Part shown: one piece after another, positions 47,539-57,795 of the stretch
Position numbering within the stretch: the first letter of the stretch is position 1
Layout: every line of letters begins with the position of its first letter
Assembly (NCBI RefSeq): GCF_900475755.1
Contig: NZ_LS483411.1
Coordinates: 558,001 to 622,000, forward strand
Length of the DNA: 64,000 bases
DNA from: Haemophilus influenzae
GTDB taxonomy: Bacteria; Pseudomonadota; Gammaproteobacteria; Enterobacterales; Pasteurellaceae
Reading direction: 5' to 3'
The notes under the pieces: model-generated
The model's database searches: none
What the model was told of the DNA's origin: nothing
What the model saw: the letters and a program-made list of their open reading frames with translations, nothing else
Made by a program: the position numbers and the translations under genes

Positions 47539-47982
47539 TTACGGCGTAGTTGGTACAGATTGAGAAGGAGTAGATTCTTGAGAATTTTTACCCGCACTTT
47601 TTCCCTTATCTTTCATAGAAACAATTGCCACATTTTTGATTTCATTTTTAGAAAGCATATCTGTAATCGTCACAAAATCTTGGAAAGAGGCTTCGGCATC
47701 AATTTTTAAAGTTACTTTCTGATCTTTATTCCATTGAGCAATTTCTGCCTCTAGAGCTTCTTGAGAAATAGGTTTATCATTAAAATAGAGTTGTTTATCC
47801 GCTGTCACTGTCAATAATTTAGCTAGCTCGTCAGATTTAAATGCGACCGCTGTACTAGCTTTTGGTACATTTACTTGAATTTTACCTTGAGAGATAAAAG
47901 ATGCAGTAATAAGCACCACAGTAAGTAGCACCAACATAATATCAATGAAAGGGATAATGTTGATTTCATCGAATTTTTTCAC
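47539..47982 (-). CDS. exbD: Biopolymer transport protein ExbD
   Basis: 147 residues: cytoplasmic tail, one helix (about 11-31, [19 protein letters not shown] with the proton-carrying Asp of [12 protein letters not shown]), and a periplasmic domain ending in a short Ser/Pro tail. It forms the proton channel with ExbB to energise TonB. It overlaps or abuts exbB and tonB within 3-9 bases. Confidence 0.95.
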
Positions 47983-47985
47983 GAA

Positions 47986-48438
47986 TTATTCCTTATCTTT
48001 TTGTTCGCTTAATACTTTCCATTTTAAACGATTAACTTCAACTTTACGCCCCAAACCGTTATAAAACACCATAGAGGGAATAGCCACTAGAATACCTAAT
48101 GCAGTTGCTTTTAATGCTAAAGATAAGTGCAACATAATTACACTTGGATCAATATCGCCACCGCCGTGACCGATTTGATAGAAAGTTAATAAAATCCCGA
48201 TAACTGTACCAAGTAATCCAACATAAGGCGCATTTGCACCGATGGTAGAAATCACTGTCATATTACGGTTTAAATCAATATCTAATGCGTGAATAGTAGA
48301 ATAATGTGCCACGCTTACCTTTCTTAAAAAAAGATAACGTTCAATTACCATCGCAAGCATAATAATGCTCATCAGTAATAATAAACCGATGATAAAATAA
48401 TCACTATACTGTTGTAAAAAATCAAAAAGTTGTACCAT
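47986..48438 (-). CDS. exbB: Biopolymer transport protein ExbB
   Basis: 150 residues with three helices, shorter than E. coli ExbB (244) at the N-terminus as usual for this species. The [17 protein letters not shown] and [23 protein letters not shown] segments are the TolQ/ExbB motifs. It is the first gene of the operon; a Fur-like box lies upstream. Confidence 0.93.
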   Translation of the reverse strand: MVQLFDFLQQYSDYFIIGLLLLMSIIMLAMVIERYLFLRKVSVAHYSTIHALDIDLNRNMTVISTIGANAPYVGLLGTVIGILLTFYQIGHGGGDIDPSVIMLHLSLALKATALGILVAIPSMVFYNGLGRKVEVNRLKWKVLSEQKDKE

Positions 48439-48480
48439 TTTTTTTCCTTGTTATTTGAGAAATTTTTTTGAGAATATAAT

Positions 48481-48495
48481 TGAGAATGAATTTCA
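48481..48495 (-). promoter_or_regulatory. Candidate Fur box for exbB-exbD-tonB
   Basis: TGAGAATGAATTTCA fits the 7-1-7 Fur pattern TGATAAT-n-ATTATCA at 11 of 14 positions. It is 43-57 bases upstream of the exbB start, a normal operator distance. Confidence 0.55.
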
Positions 48496-48565
48496 ATCAC
48501 TCGGGGAATTCTAGCAAAGGCTGAATAATGCGTAAACCTTGAATTTAAAAATTTCTGAATTTTTT

Positions 48566-48592
48566 ACCGCACTTTATGTGGAAAAGTGCGGT
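48566..48592 (-). terminator. Uptake-signal inverted pair after bcp
   Basis: ACCGCACTT (48566-48574) and AAGTGCGGT (48584-48592) with TTTTT flanks on both sides. It terminates bcp before the exbB promoter. Confidence 0.82.
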
Positions 48593-48606
48593 TATTTTTT
48601 GAAATA

Positions 48607-49074
48607 TTATAGGGAACGAAGATAATCAATGATCATTTGATGATGGTCTTTTATCTTAAATTTATCAAATACTTGCATAATAGTTCCGCTTTCATTGATT
48701 AAAAAACTAATTCGATGAATACCGTCGTAAGTTCTCCCCATAAATTTTTTTTCGCCCCATACGCCAAATTGCTCCGCAACTTGATGATCAGGATCAGAAA
48801 GCAATGTGAAATTAAGTTCTTTTTTCTCAATAAATTGAGCTAATTTTTTCGGGGCATCAGGACTAATACCAAGTACAACTAAACCTAGTGCATCTAATTC
48901 GGATTTACTGTCGCGCAATCCGCAGGCTTGTGTGGTACAGCCTGGAGTGAGAGCCTTTGGATAAAAATAAATTAAAACTTTTTTACCACGAAAATCACTT
49001 AAAGAAACAAATTTTTCTTGTTGATTTAATAAGGTAAAAGCAGGTGCTTGATTACCAACAGATAATGGATTCAT
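48607..49074 (-). CDS. bcp: Thiol peroxidase Bcp (peroxiredoxin Q type)
   Basis: 155 residues with the AhpC/PrxQ motif YFYPKALTPGCTTQACGLRD: peroxidatic Cys46 and a second Cys51 five residues later, the intra-helix Bcp arrangement. It reduces peroxides with thioredoxin as donor. AAGGAG precedes the ATG. It is divergent from dapA; bcp next to dapA is common in gamma-proteobacteria. Confidence 0.93.
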   Translation of the reverse strand: MNPLSVGNQAPAFTLLNQQEKFVSLSDFRGKKVLIYFYPKALTPGCTTQACGLRDSKSELDALGLVVLGISPDAPKKLAQFIEKKELNFTLLSDPDHQVAEQFGVWGEKKFMGRTYDGIHRISFLINESGTIMQVFDKFKIKDHHQMIIDYLRSL

Positions 49075-49174
49075 AAAAAACTCCTTTAATGAAAAAAAAT
49101 TTGCAAATTAAAGTTATTTTAGCGACTATAACAAGTGAAACCAAATAATAAAATTAAAAACCGACGGAGGTTAT

Positions 49175-50071
49175 ATGTCAGCGCAAAATTCTTTATTTTC
49201 GGGTAGCATAGTTGCCCTTGTTACGCCAATGAATCATTATGGCGAAGTCGATTTTTCCTGTTTAGAAAAATTAGTAGAACACCACATTGAAGCTGGTTCT
49301 AATGCGCTTGTTTCTGTGGGTACAACGGGAGAATCCGCCACGCTAAGTATTGAAGAAAATGTAAAAGTCATTGAAAAGACTGTTGAATTTGCCAAAGGAC
49401 GTATTCCTATTATTGCGGGAGCGGGTGCAAATGCGACGAGTGAAGCAATTACAATGACCAAATTATTACGAGACAGTGGTGTAGCAGGATGTTTATCTGT
49501 TGTGCCTTATTATAATAAACCAACCCAAGAGGGAATGTATCAACATTTTAAAGCCATTGCGGAATGTACTGATTTACCACAGATTCTTTATAATGTTCCT
49601 AGTCGCACAGGCAGTGATATGAAACCAGAAACAGTTGCTCGTTTAGCTGAAATTGAAAATATTGTAGGCATTAAGGAAGCAACGAGAGATGTTAGCCGAA
49701 TAGTTAAAATTAAGCAGCTTGCAGGTAAGAATTTTATTGTTTTAAGTGGCGATGATGCAACAGGCTTAGAAGCAATAAAATTAGGTGCTGAGGGAGTAAT
49801 ATCAGTAACAAATAACATTGCAGCAAAAGATATGGCTGATATGTGCCGTTATGCACTCGTGGGAGATTTTGATAAAGCGGAAGAAATTAATGCTCGTTTA
49901 ATGCGTTTACATCACGACCTATTCATTGAATCCAATCCAATTCCAGTGAAGTGGGCAGCTTATCGATTAGGCTTAATTAAATCGCCACATTTACGCTTGC
50001 CACTTACGACACTTAGTGAAGAAATTCAACCAAAAGTAGAAGATGCACTAAAAATTGCAGGATTGTTATAA
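49175..50071 (+). CDS. dapA: 4-hydroxy-tetrahydrodipicolinate synthase
   Basis: 298 residues of the DHDPS/NAL class I aldolase family. [21 protein letters not shown] (active Tyr) and [12 protein letters not shown] (Schiff-base Lys) are present. It condenses pyruvate with aspartate semialdehyde in the lysine/DAP pathway for cell wall synthesis. CGGAGG precedes the start. bamC follows after 111 bases, as in E. coli dapA-bamC. Confidence 0.96.
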   Translation: MSAQNSLFSGSIVALVTPMNHYGEVDFSCLEKLVEHHIEAGSNALVSVGTTGESATLSIEENVKVIEKTVEFAKGRIPIIAGAGANATSEAITMTKLLRDSGVAGCLSVVPYYNKPTQEGMYQHFKAIAECTDLPQILYNVPSRTGSDMKPETVARLAEIENIVGIKEATRDVSRIVKIKQLAGKNFIVLSGDDATGLEAIKLGAEGVISVTNNIAAKDMADMCRYALVGDFDKAEEINARLMRLHHDLFIESNPIPVKWAAYRLGLIKSPHLRLPLTTLSEEIQPKVEDALKIAGLL

Positions 50072-50182
50072 AAATAAAAGGGTAAGTAATTACCCCTCAC
50101 TTTTATGTATTATAGATCAGTAAAATGATCAGAAAAGTGCGGTCAGAATTTATCAAATTTTCAATTTAGTTAAGGTTAGTAT

Positions 50183-50830
50183 ATGAAAAAAATAATATTG
50201 AGTTTAATAACGGCTATTATTCTAGCTGGTTGTTCGTCTAATCCCGAAACCTTAAAAGCAAGCAACGATTCATTTCAAAAATCTGAGGCGAGCATTCCCC
50301 ATTTTTCCCCTTTGGCTACTGGAGGTGTACAATTACCAAAAGCTGATGATGCTTATTCGTTACCTAATATTGAAGTGAAAAAAAGGGGAGATATTGATAT
50401 TCGTCCACCATTAATCCCTCTTGCTATTATTCAAAATTCAATAACAAAATTTGATGGAGAACGCTCGTTGATTGTCTATCCAAAACAAGAGGCAAAACTA
50501 TATAATCTTCAGCAAGTTAAGCGTTTGTTGAAAGAAGAGGGTATTTCATCAACAACAAATGGTTCGATTTTAACGACCGATTGGACAAAAACAGAACGAA
50601 TTGGCGATAAGTCTATAGAAATAAAATATCAAATAGAACAAGTTATGACACCTGATGTGAGTGCGATTACCGTATCTATTTTGCATATGCGCCGAGATGG
50701 TATTATTTTTACACCAAATGTATCAGATAAACAATATTATACTTCGGAACGTTTAAATCGCATTGTTTTAACACTCACTACCGCATACAACAAACAATTA
50801 CAGGATTTATCAAGCACTTCAATTCAATAG
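50183..50830 (+). CDS. bamC: Outer membrane assembly lipoprotein BamC (short form)
   Basis: 215 residues. Signal peptide MKKIILSLITAIILAGC with lipidated Cys17. The N-terminal unstructured part and first helix-grip domain (SLIVYPKQEAKLYNLQQVKRLLKEEGI) are visible, but the second C-terminal helix-grip domain of E. coli BamC (344 residues) is missing. The dapA-bamC pairing supports the call. BamC joins the BamABCDE machine that inserts outer-membrane barrels such as Hap and HxuC. Confidence 0.83.
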   Translation: MKKIILSLITAIILAGCSSNPETLKASNDSFQKSEASIPHFSPLATGGVQLPKADDAYSLPNIEVKKRGDIDIRPPLIPLAIIQNSITKFDGERSLIVYPKQEAKLYNLQQVKRLLKEEGISSTTNGSILTTDWTKTERIGDKSIEIKYQIEQVMTPDVSAITVSILHMRRDGIIFTPNVSDKQYYTSERLNRIVLTLTTAYNKQLQDLSSTSIQ

Positions 50831-50873
50831 GGTTTCGTCACATAATAATTTTTCGAATATAATAAATGTTTAA

Positions 50874-50895
50874 AAATGAGACATAGATCATCCTT
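50874..50895 (+). promoter_or_regulatory. Candidate CRP site upstream of raiA
   Basis: AAATGAGACA then TAGATCATCC is near-palindromic and matches the CRP consensus AAATGTGATCTAGATCACATTT at about 16 of 22 positions. TTATCT at 50915-50920 is placed as a -10. raiA is known to respond to cAMP-CRP in enteric bacteria. Confidence 0.45.
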
Positions 50896-51002
50896 TTGAA
50901 AATTATTCTGATATTTATCTTTAAAGCACTTGAAAATCTAAAATAAGAACACTATTTTGTTATTAACTAGAATTTAAATCACGCAACAAAGAGGTAAATG
51001 CT

Positions 51003-51326
51003 ATGACACTTAATATTACCAGTAAACAAATGGACATCACTCCTGCAATTCGTGAACACTTGGAGGAAAGACTTGCGAAGTTAGGTAAGTGGCAAACGCA
51101 GTTAATTAGCCCACATTTTGTTTTAAACAAAGTACCTAATGGATTTACTGTCGAAGCCTCTATTGGCACACCTTTAGGCAATTTATTAGCCAGTGCAACT
51201 TCAGATGATATGTATAAAGCAATTAATGAAGTGGAAGAAAAATTAGAACGTCAGCTTAATAAACTTCAACATAAAAGTGAATCTCGCCGAGCGAATGAAC
51301 GTTTAAAAGATTCTTTTGAAAACTAA
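51003..51326 (+). CDS. raiA: Ribosome-associated inhibitor A / HPF-family protein
   Basis: 107 residues of the sigma-54 modulation/S30AE family: [29 protein letters not shown] and the basic helix [20 protein letters not shown]. It binds the ribosomal decoding region in stationary phase and blocks translation. AAAGAGGTAAATGCT precedes the start. Single-copy short form; whether it acts as RaiA or HPF cannot be told from sequence. Confidence 0.93.
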   Translation: MTLNITSKQMDITPAIREHLEERLAKLGKWQTQLISPHFVLNKVPNGFTVEASIGTPLGNLLASATSDDMYKAINEVEEKLERQLNKLQHKSESRRANERLKDSFEN

Positions 51327-51347
51327 ATACTGTAAAAGATAAAATCT

Positions 51348-51397
51348 AATCTGGCAGTCTTATTGTAAAATAATATGTCTGTCAGATTAATTTTTTC
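51348..51397 (+). terminator. Terminator after raiA
   Basis: AATCTGGCAG pairs with CTGTCAGATT (one mismatch), followed by AATTTTTTC. The stem nearly matches that after hxuA (62284-62323). Confidence 0.75.
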
Positions 51398-51488
51398 TTA
51401 AATTGGTTTTAATAGAAATAAAGACTAATGAAAGATACAGATTGTATTTATATTTTTTAACGAGATAGATATTATTTGACGGGATTAA

Positions 51489-51578
51489 TGGCGGTGAGAA
51501 AGGGATTTGAACCCTTGATGCAGTTTCCCACATACACGCTTTCCAGGCGTGCTCCTTCAACCACTCGGACATCTCACC
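51489..51578 (-). tRNA. serX: tRNA-Ser (anticodon GGA)
   Basis: 90 bases with encoded CCA on the minus strand. Acceptor GGTGAGA pairs with TCTCACC. The anticodon arm CACGC-CTGGAAA-GCGTG gives GGA. A long variable arm marks a class II tRNA. Confidence 0.96.
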
Positions 51579-51736
51579 GTAAAAGGTTCGCAAACTATAA
51601 AGATTTACTCTGGTTTAGTCAAGTTTTTTACTATAAAAAATAAAAATCTTTAGAAGATTAGTTAAAAAATAGGCAATAAAGCTATTGATCTAATCCAGAG
51701 TTAGAAGAAATTAATAATTATTAAAACAGTTGATTT

Positions 51737-52691
<955 letters not shown>

Positions 52692-52769
52692 AAAATTATC
52701 TCTGATTAACATGTGAATTATTATTTTTAGGGTTATTTTTTATTGATAGATTAAATAATTTTATTAACT

Positions 52770-53357
52770 TTATAATTTATTTTTTAAAACGCTCAATGCC
52801 TTTGCACGATGAGAAATTTTTTTCTTCTCAACCGTTTCTAATTCAGCAAATGTACAACCTTGTTCTGGACTAAAGAATAAACTGTCATAACCAAAACCAT
52901 TTTCGCCTTTTTCTTCAAAACCAATCACACCATGACACTCACCTTCGGCAATAATTGGAGATGGATCTGTTGGATGCTGTAAAAACACGATACAGCTCAC
53001 AAATTTGGCTTGGCGTTGATCTTGTGCAATATGTGCAAGCTCTGCCAATAATTTCTCACGGTTTTTAGCATCATTGCCCTCTTCGCCAGCATAACGTGCA
53101 GAATACAGACCTGGTGCGCCATTAAGTGAGGAAACTACTAAGCCAGAATCATCCGCAATAGCAGGCAAACCTGATTTCTCTGAGGCATAGCGTGCTTTTA
53201 ATAAGGCATTCTCTACAAAAGTTAAACCTGTCTCTTCTGGGCTTTCAATGCCTAGATCTGTTTGTGCAATCACTTCAAAACCAAAATCAGATAGGACATC
53301 AGCCATTTCTTTTACTTTTCCTTTATTGCCTGTAGCAAGTACGATTTTTTGTTTCAT
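52770..53357 (-). CDS. rdgB: dITP/XTP pyrophosphatase RdgB (Ham1)
   Basis: 195 residues from the ATG at 53357 (AAAAGGATTGATT upstream; the upstream ATT start is unlikely). Ham1 motifs [22 protein letters not shown] and GFGYDSLFF are intact. It removes non-canonical purine nucleotides. It lies between kdkA and lgtC on the same strand. Confidence 0.95.
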   Translation of the reverse strand: MKQKIVLATGNKGKVKEMADVLSDFGFEVIAQTDLGIESPEETGLTFVENALLKARYASEKSGLPAIADDSGLVVSSLNGAPGLYSARYAGEEGNDAKNREKLLAELAHIAQDQRQAKFVSCIVFLQHPTDPSPIIAEGECHGVIGFEEKGENGFGYDSLFFSPEQGCTFAELETVEKKKISHRAKALSVLKNKL

Positions 53358-53368
53358 AATCAATCCTT

Positions 53369-54127
53369 TTATTGATGATAAGCTGACGTTAAATCAGCCC
53401 AGTTTTGCTCGGTAAATTGAATATTCATTCGTCCAACTTCTTTTTCGAAGGAACGTTTTAAACGGTTCAGATTCTGCACTTTCCAAAAATCTCCAGATTT
53501 TTCGCCGCACTTATCAAAATCCAGTAACCAACATTTTTGCCCTTGTTCAGCTTGTTGAAGCAAAATATTGTGTGCATTCAAGTCTGTATGGCAAATCTGT
53601 AAATCATGTAGTTTTCGAATCAAACGACCAATTTGCCTCCAAGTTTCTTTTGGCAATGTTTGTGTTTGTAAAAGTGCGGTTAAATCCTGCGCGTTTTCGA
53701 TTTTTTCCGTCAAAATATCCGCTTGATAGCAAATACCTAACTTGCCTTTTTGAATACGTGCAGCAATGGGTTTAGGCACAGGTAACCCCGCTTCATACAA
53801 ACGTTGCAACAAATGAAACTCAGCAAAACTACGGGTAGTTTCAAGATCAGAAAAACGATAACGATCTTTGTTCAGTTTACCCCAAAGTCCGCCGCGATAA
53901 TAATGACGCAACGCACAATTTACACCAAACCAATCTTCAGTTTGCAAAAAATAAGTGATGCCTCGACCTTTTGCACTTCCTATCACTCGTTCTTGTTTTT
54001 GCCAAAATTCCGCTTGGAAAAACTCGGTTGCTTGGTCAAAAGTGCGGTCAAAATTAAAGATAAAATATTGGTTATCTTGTTGGAATTGGTGCATTAGAAC
54101 GTTGTTATGAATAGAAAATGGGGTCAT
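53369..54127 (-). CDS. kdkA: 3-deoxy-D-manno-octulosonic acid kinase KdkA
   Basis: 252 residues from the ATG at 54127 (the shorter form from 54094 has no clear ribosome binding site). It has a protein-kinase-like fold with [17 protein letters not shown] (catalytic loop) and LLDFDKCG (metal-binding). H. influenzae KdkA phosphorylates the single Kdo of its lipooligosaccharide. It lies 5 bases from rdgB and is divergent from opsX, its pathway partner. Confidence 0.94.
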   Translation of the reverse strand: MTPFSIHNNVLMHQFQQDNQYFIFNFDRTFDQATEFFQAEFWQKQERVIGSAKGRGITYFLQTEDWFGVNCALRHYYRGGLWGKLNKDRYRFSDLETTRSFAEFHLLQRLYEAGLPVPKPIAARIQKGKLGICYQADILTEKIENAQDLTALLQTQTLPKETWRQIGRLIRKLHDLQICHTDLNAHNILLQQAEQGQKCWLLDFDKCGEKSGDFWKVQNLNRLKRSFEKEVGRMNIQFTEQNWADLTSAYHQ

Positions 54128-54170
54128 TCTACTTTAAAATAGGCACAAATTAAATGATAAAGGAACGTTA

Positions 54171-55214
54171 ATGCCACTTTTTACCGAAGCTCCAAAATCC
54201 CTTTGTATTCTCCGATTATCAGCTGTAGGCGATGTTTGCCACGCCTTAGCGGTGGTTCAGCACATTCAGGCATATTATCCCCAAACAGAAATGACGTGGA
54301 TTGTAGGAAAAACCGAAATGGGTTTGCTTTCAGGCATTCCTAATGTCTCGCTCATTCCTTATGATAAAAAAACAGGATGGAAAGGCGTTTTATCACTTTG
54401 GAAACAACTAAAAAATAAGCAGTTTGATGCGCTATTAAATATGCAAACAGCATTTCGTGCATCAATCCTTTCTTTAGGAATTAAAGCAAAATTCAAAATT
54501 GGATTTGGAGAAAAACGTTCTCGCGAAGGGCAATGGCTATTTGTAAATCGTCGTATCAGAGATCCTTTTTCCCCTCACGTATTAGATGGATTTATGGCTT
54601 TCGCTGAATATATTGGCGTACCGAAAGTAGAACCGAAATGGCAATTAGCTATCTCACAAGATGATGATAAATTTGCCGATCAATTTATTGATTTCTCTCG
54701 TAAAAATTTATTAATTTCCCCTTGTTCTAGCAAAGCAGAAAAAGATTGGCTAATCGAACGTTATGCAGAGGTTGCCAATATTGCCCATCAGCATAATGTC
54801 AATGTGATTTTCTGCAGTTCGCCAGCCAAACGTGAATTAGAAATAGTCGAAAAAATTACCGCACTTTGCCATTTCACGCCAACCAATATTGCAGGAAAAA
54901 CAAACCTAAAACAGCTTACCGCTTTAATTTCTAAGGTTGATTTGGTACTTTCGCCAGATTCTGGCCCTGCCCATATTGCGACAACACAAGGAACACCCGT
55001 TATTGGCTTATATGCCTATCACAATCCTTTGCGGACTGCGCCTTATAATAATTTAGATAACGTGGTATCTGTATATGAAGAAAATGCCCAAAAAGAATTT
55101 GGCAAACCGTCATCTGAACTACCTTGGGCAACCAAACTAAAAGGGAAAAATTTGATGGCAGAGATTCAAGTCGAACCCGTTATTGAACAAATGAAAAAAT
55201 TAGGATTATTTTGA
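54171..55214 (+). CDS. opsX: Lipooligosaccharide heptosyltransferase OpsX
   Basis: 347 residues of the GT9 ADP-heptose transferase family: start ILRLSAVGDVCHALAVVQHI, and donor-binding part VLSPDSGPAHIATTQGTPVIGLYAYHNPLRTAPY. OpsX adds the first heptose to phosphorylated Kdo of the inner core. Its divergent neighbour kdkA makes the acceptor. Confidence 0.95.
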   Translation: MPLFTEAPKSLCILRLSAVGDVCHALAVVQHIQAYYPQTEMTWIVGKTEMGLLSGIPNVSLIPYDKKTGWKGVLSLWKQLKNKQFDALLNMQTAFRASILSLGIKAKFKIGFGEKRSREGQWLFVNRRIRDPFSPHVLDGFMAFAEYIGVPKVEPKWQLAISQDDDKFADQFIDFSRKNLLISPCSSKAEKDWLIERYAEVANIAHQHNVNVIFCSSPAKRELEIVEKITALCHFTPTNIAGKTNLKQLTALISKVDLVLSPDSGPAHIATTQGTPVIGLYAYHNPLRTAPYNNLDNVVSVYEENAQKEFGKPSSELPWATKLKGKNLMAEIQVEPVIEQMKKLGLF

Positions 55215-55269
55215 AAAAATGATCTGCATCTCAAAAGTTAGATGGTTAAGTTAAACGTTTTAATATAGC

Positions 55270-55288
55270 CAACTTGAAAGTTGTTTTT
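55270..55288 (+). terminator. Candidate short terminator after opsX
   Basis: CAACTT-GA-AAGTTG followed by TTTTT. The stem is short. Confidence 0.5.
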
Positions 55289-55488
55289 GGAAAGTAAGAG
55301 TTTTATTTTTTAAGTTAAAAATCAATAACTTGTTGTTAAATTAGTTTATATTTAGTCATAAAAATCTATACCTTAATCTCTTGCTTATTTAGTCCAATTT
55401 TTGCAGGTACAGATTGAAATCCAAAATTAGTTTAAATTTTACGCTACTAAATACAAATGATTATAAATAAATCAATTGATTATTATTG

Positions 55489-55507
55489 TAATTATCATTA
55501 TTATCAT
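55489..55507 (+). promoter_or_regulatory. Fur box upstream of hxuC
   Basis: The reverse complement begins GATGATAATAATGATAATTA, three overlapping GATAAT-type hexamers like the Fur consensus. It lies about 42-60 bases upstream of the hxuC start, within a 334-base AT-rich leader that otherwise shows little. It implies iron repression of hxuCBA. Confidence 0.75.
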
Positions 55508-55548
55508 CGCCATTCTCCTATTTTTAATTATTACAATAAGGAAAACAG

Positions 55549-57720
55549 ATGCGATTTTCTAAACTTTCCCTTGCAATTGCAACAACCTTAGTGACAGCAA
55601 ATGCACTAGCGCAATCCGTTGAATTAGACTCTATCAACGTTATTGCGACACGAGATCCAAGTAGGTTTGCTTATACGCCAGAAAAACAATCTAAAGATAG
55701 TCTTCTTTCTAAGCAAGCGACTAGTGTTGCAGCAGCGTTAGAAGACATTCCAAATGTTGATATTAGAGGCGGTTCGAGAAGCATTGCTCAAAAACCTAAT
55801 ATCCGAGGGTTAAGTGATAATCGTGTTGTGCAAGTCATTGATGGCGTGAGACAAAATTTTGATTTAGCACATAGAGGTTCTTATTTTCTTCCAATGTCAC
55901 TCATCCAAGAAATTGAAGTAATCAAAGGGCCAAGTAGCTCCTTATGGGGTAGCGGTGCTTTGGGTGGTGTTGTGGCAATGCGTACGCCAAATGCTTTGGA
56001 TTTATTGAAAAATAATGACAAACTCGGGGTTAAAATTCGCCAAGGTTATCAAACTGCTAATAATTTATCGGAAAGGGATGCTTCTGTATTTGCGGCAAAT
56101 GACAAATTCGATGTTCTTATTAGTGCTTTCTATAATAATGCGGATAATTTACGCACTGGTAAAGGCAACAAGCTGAATAATACAGCCTATAAACAGTTTG
56201 GGGGCTTAGCAAAGTTTGGTTGGCAAATTAATGATGCGAACCGTGTGGAATTATCCCACCGCGAAACTCGTTTTAAACAAACAGCACCAAGCAATAATGA
56301 GGTGGAAAACGAACTTACCAATGAAAAAATTATAGATCAAATCAACGAGTTCCACGGACCAAGCGACAGTTTTCCGCCGATAAAAAGAAAACCATCAGAA
56401 ATATCAGAGTTTTACTCTAAAGTGAAAACACGTTTTGGCAGTGTCAGTTATTTAAGTGATCAACAAATTCCTGATCAAAGCACGGTATTTAACTATTATT
56501 TAACGCCTGATAATCCTTATCTAAATACGCATATTGCGCTATACAACAATAAGACTATTGAGAAAGAACAGCGTAAAGTCAGTGGTGTGAAAGATCAGAC
56601 TAAATTAACTACCCGAGGTATAAATTTACGTAATTCTTCCGAATTATCTCACATTTCCTTTGTTTATGGGGTGGATTATATGCGAGATAAAATTAGTACA
56701 GAACGCGGCACAAACAGTAATGATGCGAAGTTTCGAGCGGACCCCTATAATGCGAATTCAAACACTACAGGCGTTTATTTAATCGCCCATATTCCACTAT
56801 TTGGGGAAAAATTGCTAGTTTCGCCAAGTGTACGTTATGACCACTACGATACCTCAAGTAAAACTGTAAAATATAAGGATAATCATTTATCGCCTGCCAC
56901 AAAATTAACTTGGAAAGTGACCAATTGGTTAGATTTTTCTGCTAAATATAATGAAGCTTTCCGAGCACCATCTATGCAAGAGCGGTTTGTGAGTGGTGCT
57001 CACTTTGGGGCAAATACTCTAGGGCTAGATCAAGTCAATAGATTTGTAGCAAATCCAAATTTGCGCCCTGAAACAGCGAAAAATAAAGAAATTACCGCAA
57101 ATCTACATTTTGATAGTCTGTTTAAACAAGGCGATAAATTCAAAATTGAAGCGACTTATTTCCGTAATGATGTGAAAGATTTTATTAACTTAAAAATATT
57201 TAATGATGCAAAGACAAATACAAATGCAAGTGCAAATCCAAATACAAATACAAATAGAGCATTTTTGCCAACAAAATCCCAGTATCAAAACATAACTAAT
57301 GCCCGTTTAAGCGGTATTGAGTTGCAAGCTCAATACCAAACAGAACGTTTAACGCTGTTTACTAACTATGGCAGTACCAAAGGTAGAGATAAAGATAGCG
57401 GCGAAGCTTTATCAAACATTGCCGCAAGCAAAATCGGCGTAGGGGCAGATTATGCTTTAGTAAAAGACAAATTCACTGTAGGAGCGACAATAACCCATTA
57501 CGCTGCCCAACATCGAGTGCCTAAAGATCATGGTGTTACCTACCCAAGTTATATACTGACCGATCTTCGTGCTACCTATGCGCCATTAAAAGGCGAATGG
57601 AAAAACCTGCGTTTAGATTTTGCGCTGGAAAACTTGTTTGATAGAAAATATCAACCAGCGTTTAGTTTAATGGAAGGCACTGGTCGCAATGCGAAAATTA
57701 GTGCGGTTTATAGCTTCTAA
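55549..57720 (+). CDS. hxuC: Heme/hemopexin TonB-dependent receptor HxuC
   Basis: 723 residues with signal peptide (about 1-21), TonB box region DSINVIATRD, plug domain (VAAALEDIPNVDIRGG, LWGSGALGGVVAM) and a 22-strand-type barrel ending in Phe (SAVYSF). A low-complexity Asn/Thr/Ala tract (about 560-575) sits in a loop, likely surface exposed. It imports heme released from hemopexin by HxuA. It heads hxuCBA with an upstream Fur box and needs the TonB system present in this window. Confidence 0.95.
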   Translation: MRFSKLSLAIATTLVTANALAQSVELDSINVIATRDPSRFAYTPEKQSKDSLLSKQATSVAAALEDIPNVDIRGGSRSIAQKPNIRGLSDNRVVQVIDGVRQNFDLAHRGSYFLPMSLIQEIEVIKGPSSSLWGSGALGGVVAMRTPNALDLLKNNDKLGVKIRQGYQTANNLSERDASVFAANDKFDVLISAFYNNADNLRTGKGNKLNNTAYKQFGGLAKFGWQINDANRVELSHRETRFKQTAPSNNEVENELTNEKIIDQINEFHGPSDSFPPIKRKPSEISEFYSKVKTRFGSVSYLSDQQIPDQSTVFNYYLTPDNPYLNTHIALYNNKTIEKEQRKVSGVKDQTKLTTRGINLRNSSELSHISFVYGVDYMRDKISTERGTNSNDAKFRADPYNANSNTTGVYLIAHIPLFGEKLLVSPSVRYDHYDTSSKTVKYKDNHLSPATKLTWKVTNWLDFSAKYNEAFRAPSMQERFVSGAHFGANTLGLDQVNRFVANPNLRPETAKNKEITANLHFDSLFKQGDKFKIEATYFRNDVKDFINLKIFNDAKTNTNASANPNTNTNRAFLPTKSQYQNITNARLSGIELQAQYQTERLTLFTNYGSTKGRDKDSGEALSNIAASKIGVGADYALVKDKFTVGATITHYAAQHRVPKDHGVTYPSYILTDLRATYAPLKGEWKNLRLDFALENLFDRKYQPAFSLMEGTGRNAKISAVYSF

Positions 57721-57795
57721 ATTTACTTTGGAAAAACGCCCTAAAGCTGTTTTCCCTCAATTTTTGTAATTTTATCAATTAATAGGACATAAGGA

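Noticed and set aside
47048-47563. Plus-strand 171-residue Phe/Gly/Ser-rich ORF
   Set aside because: Mirror of the Pro/Glu/Lys repeats of tonB on the other strand.
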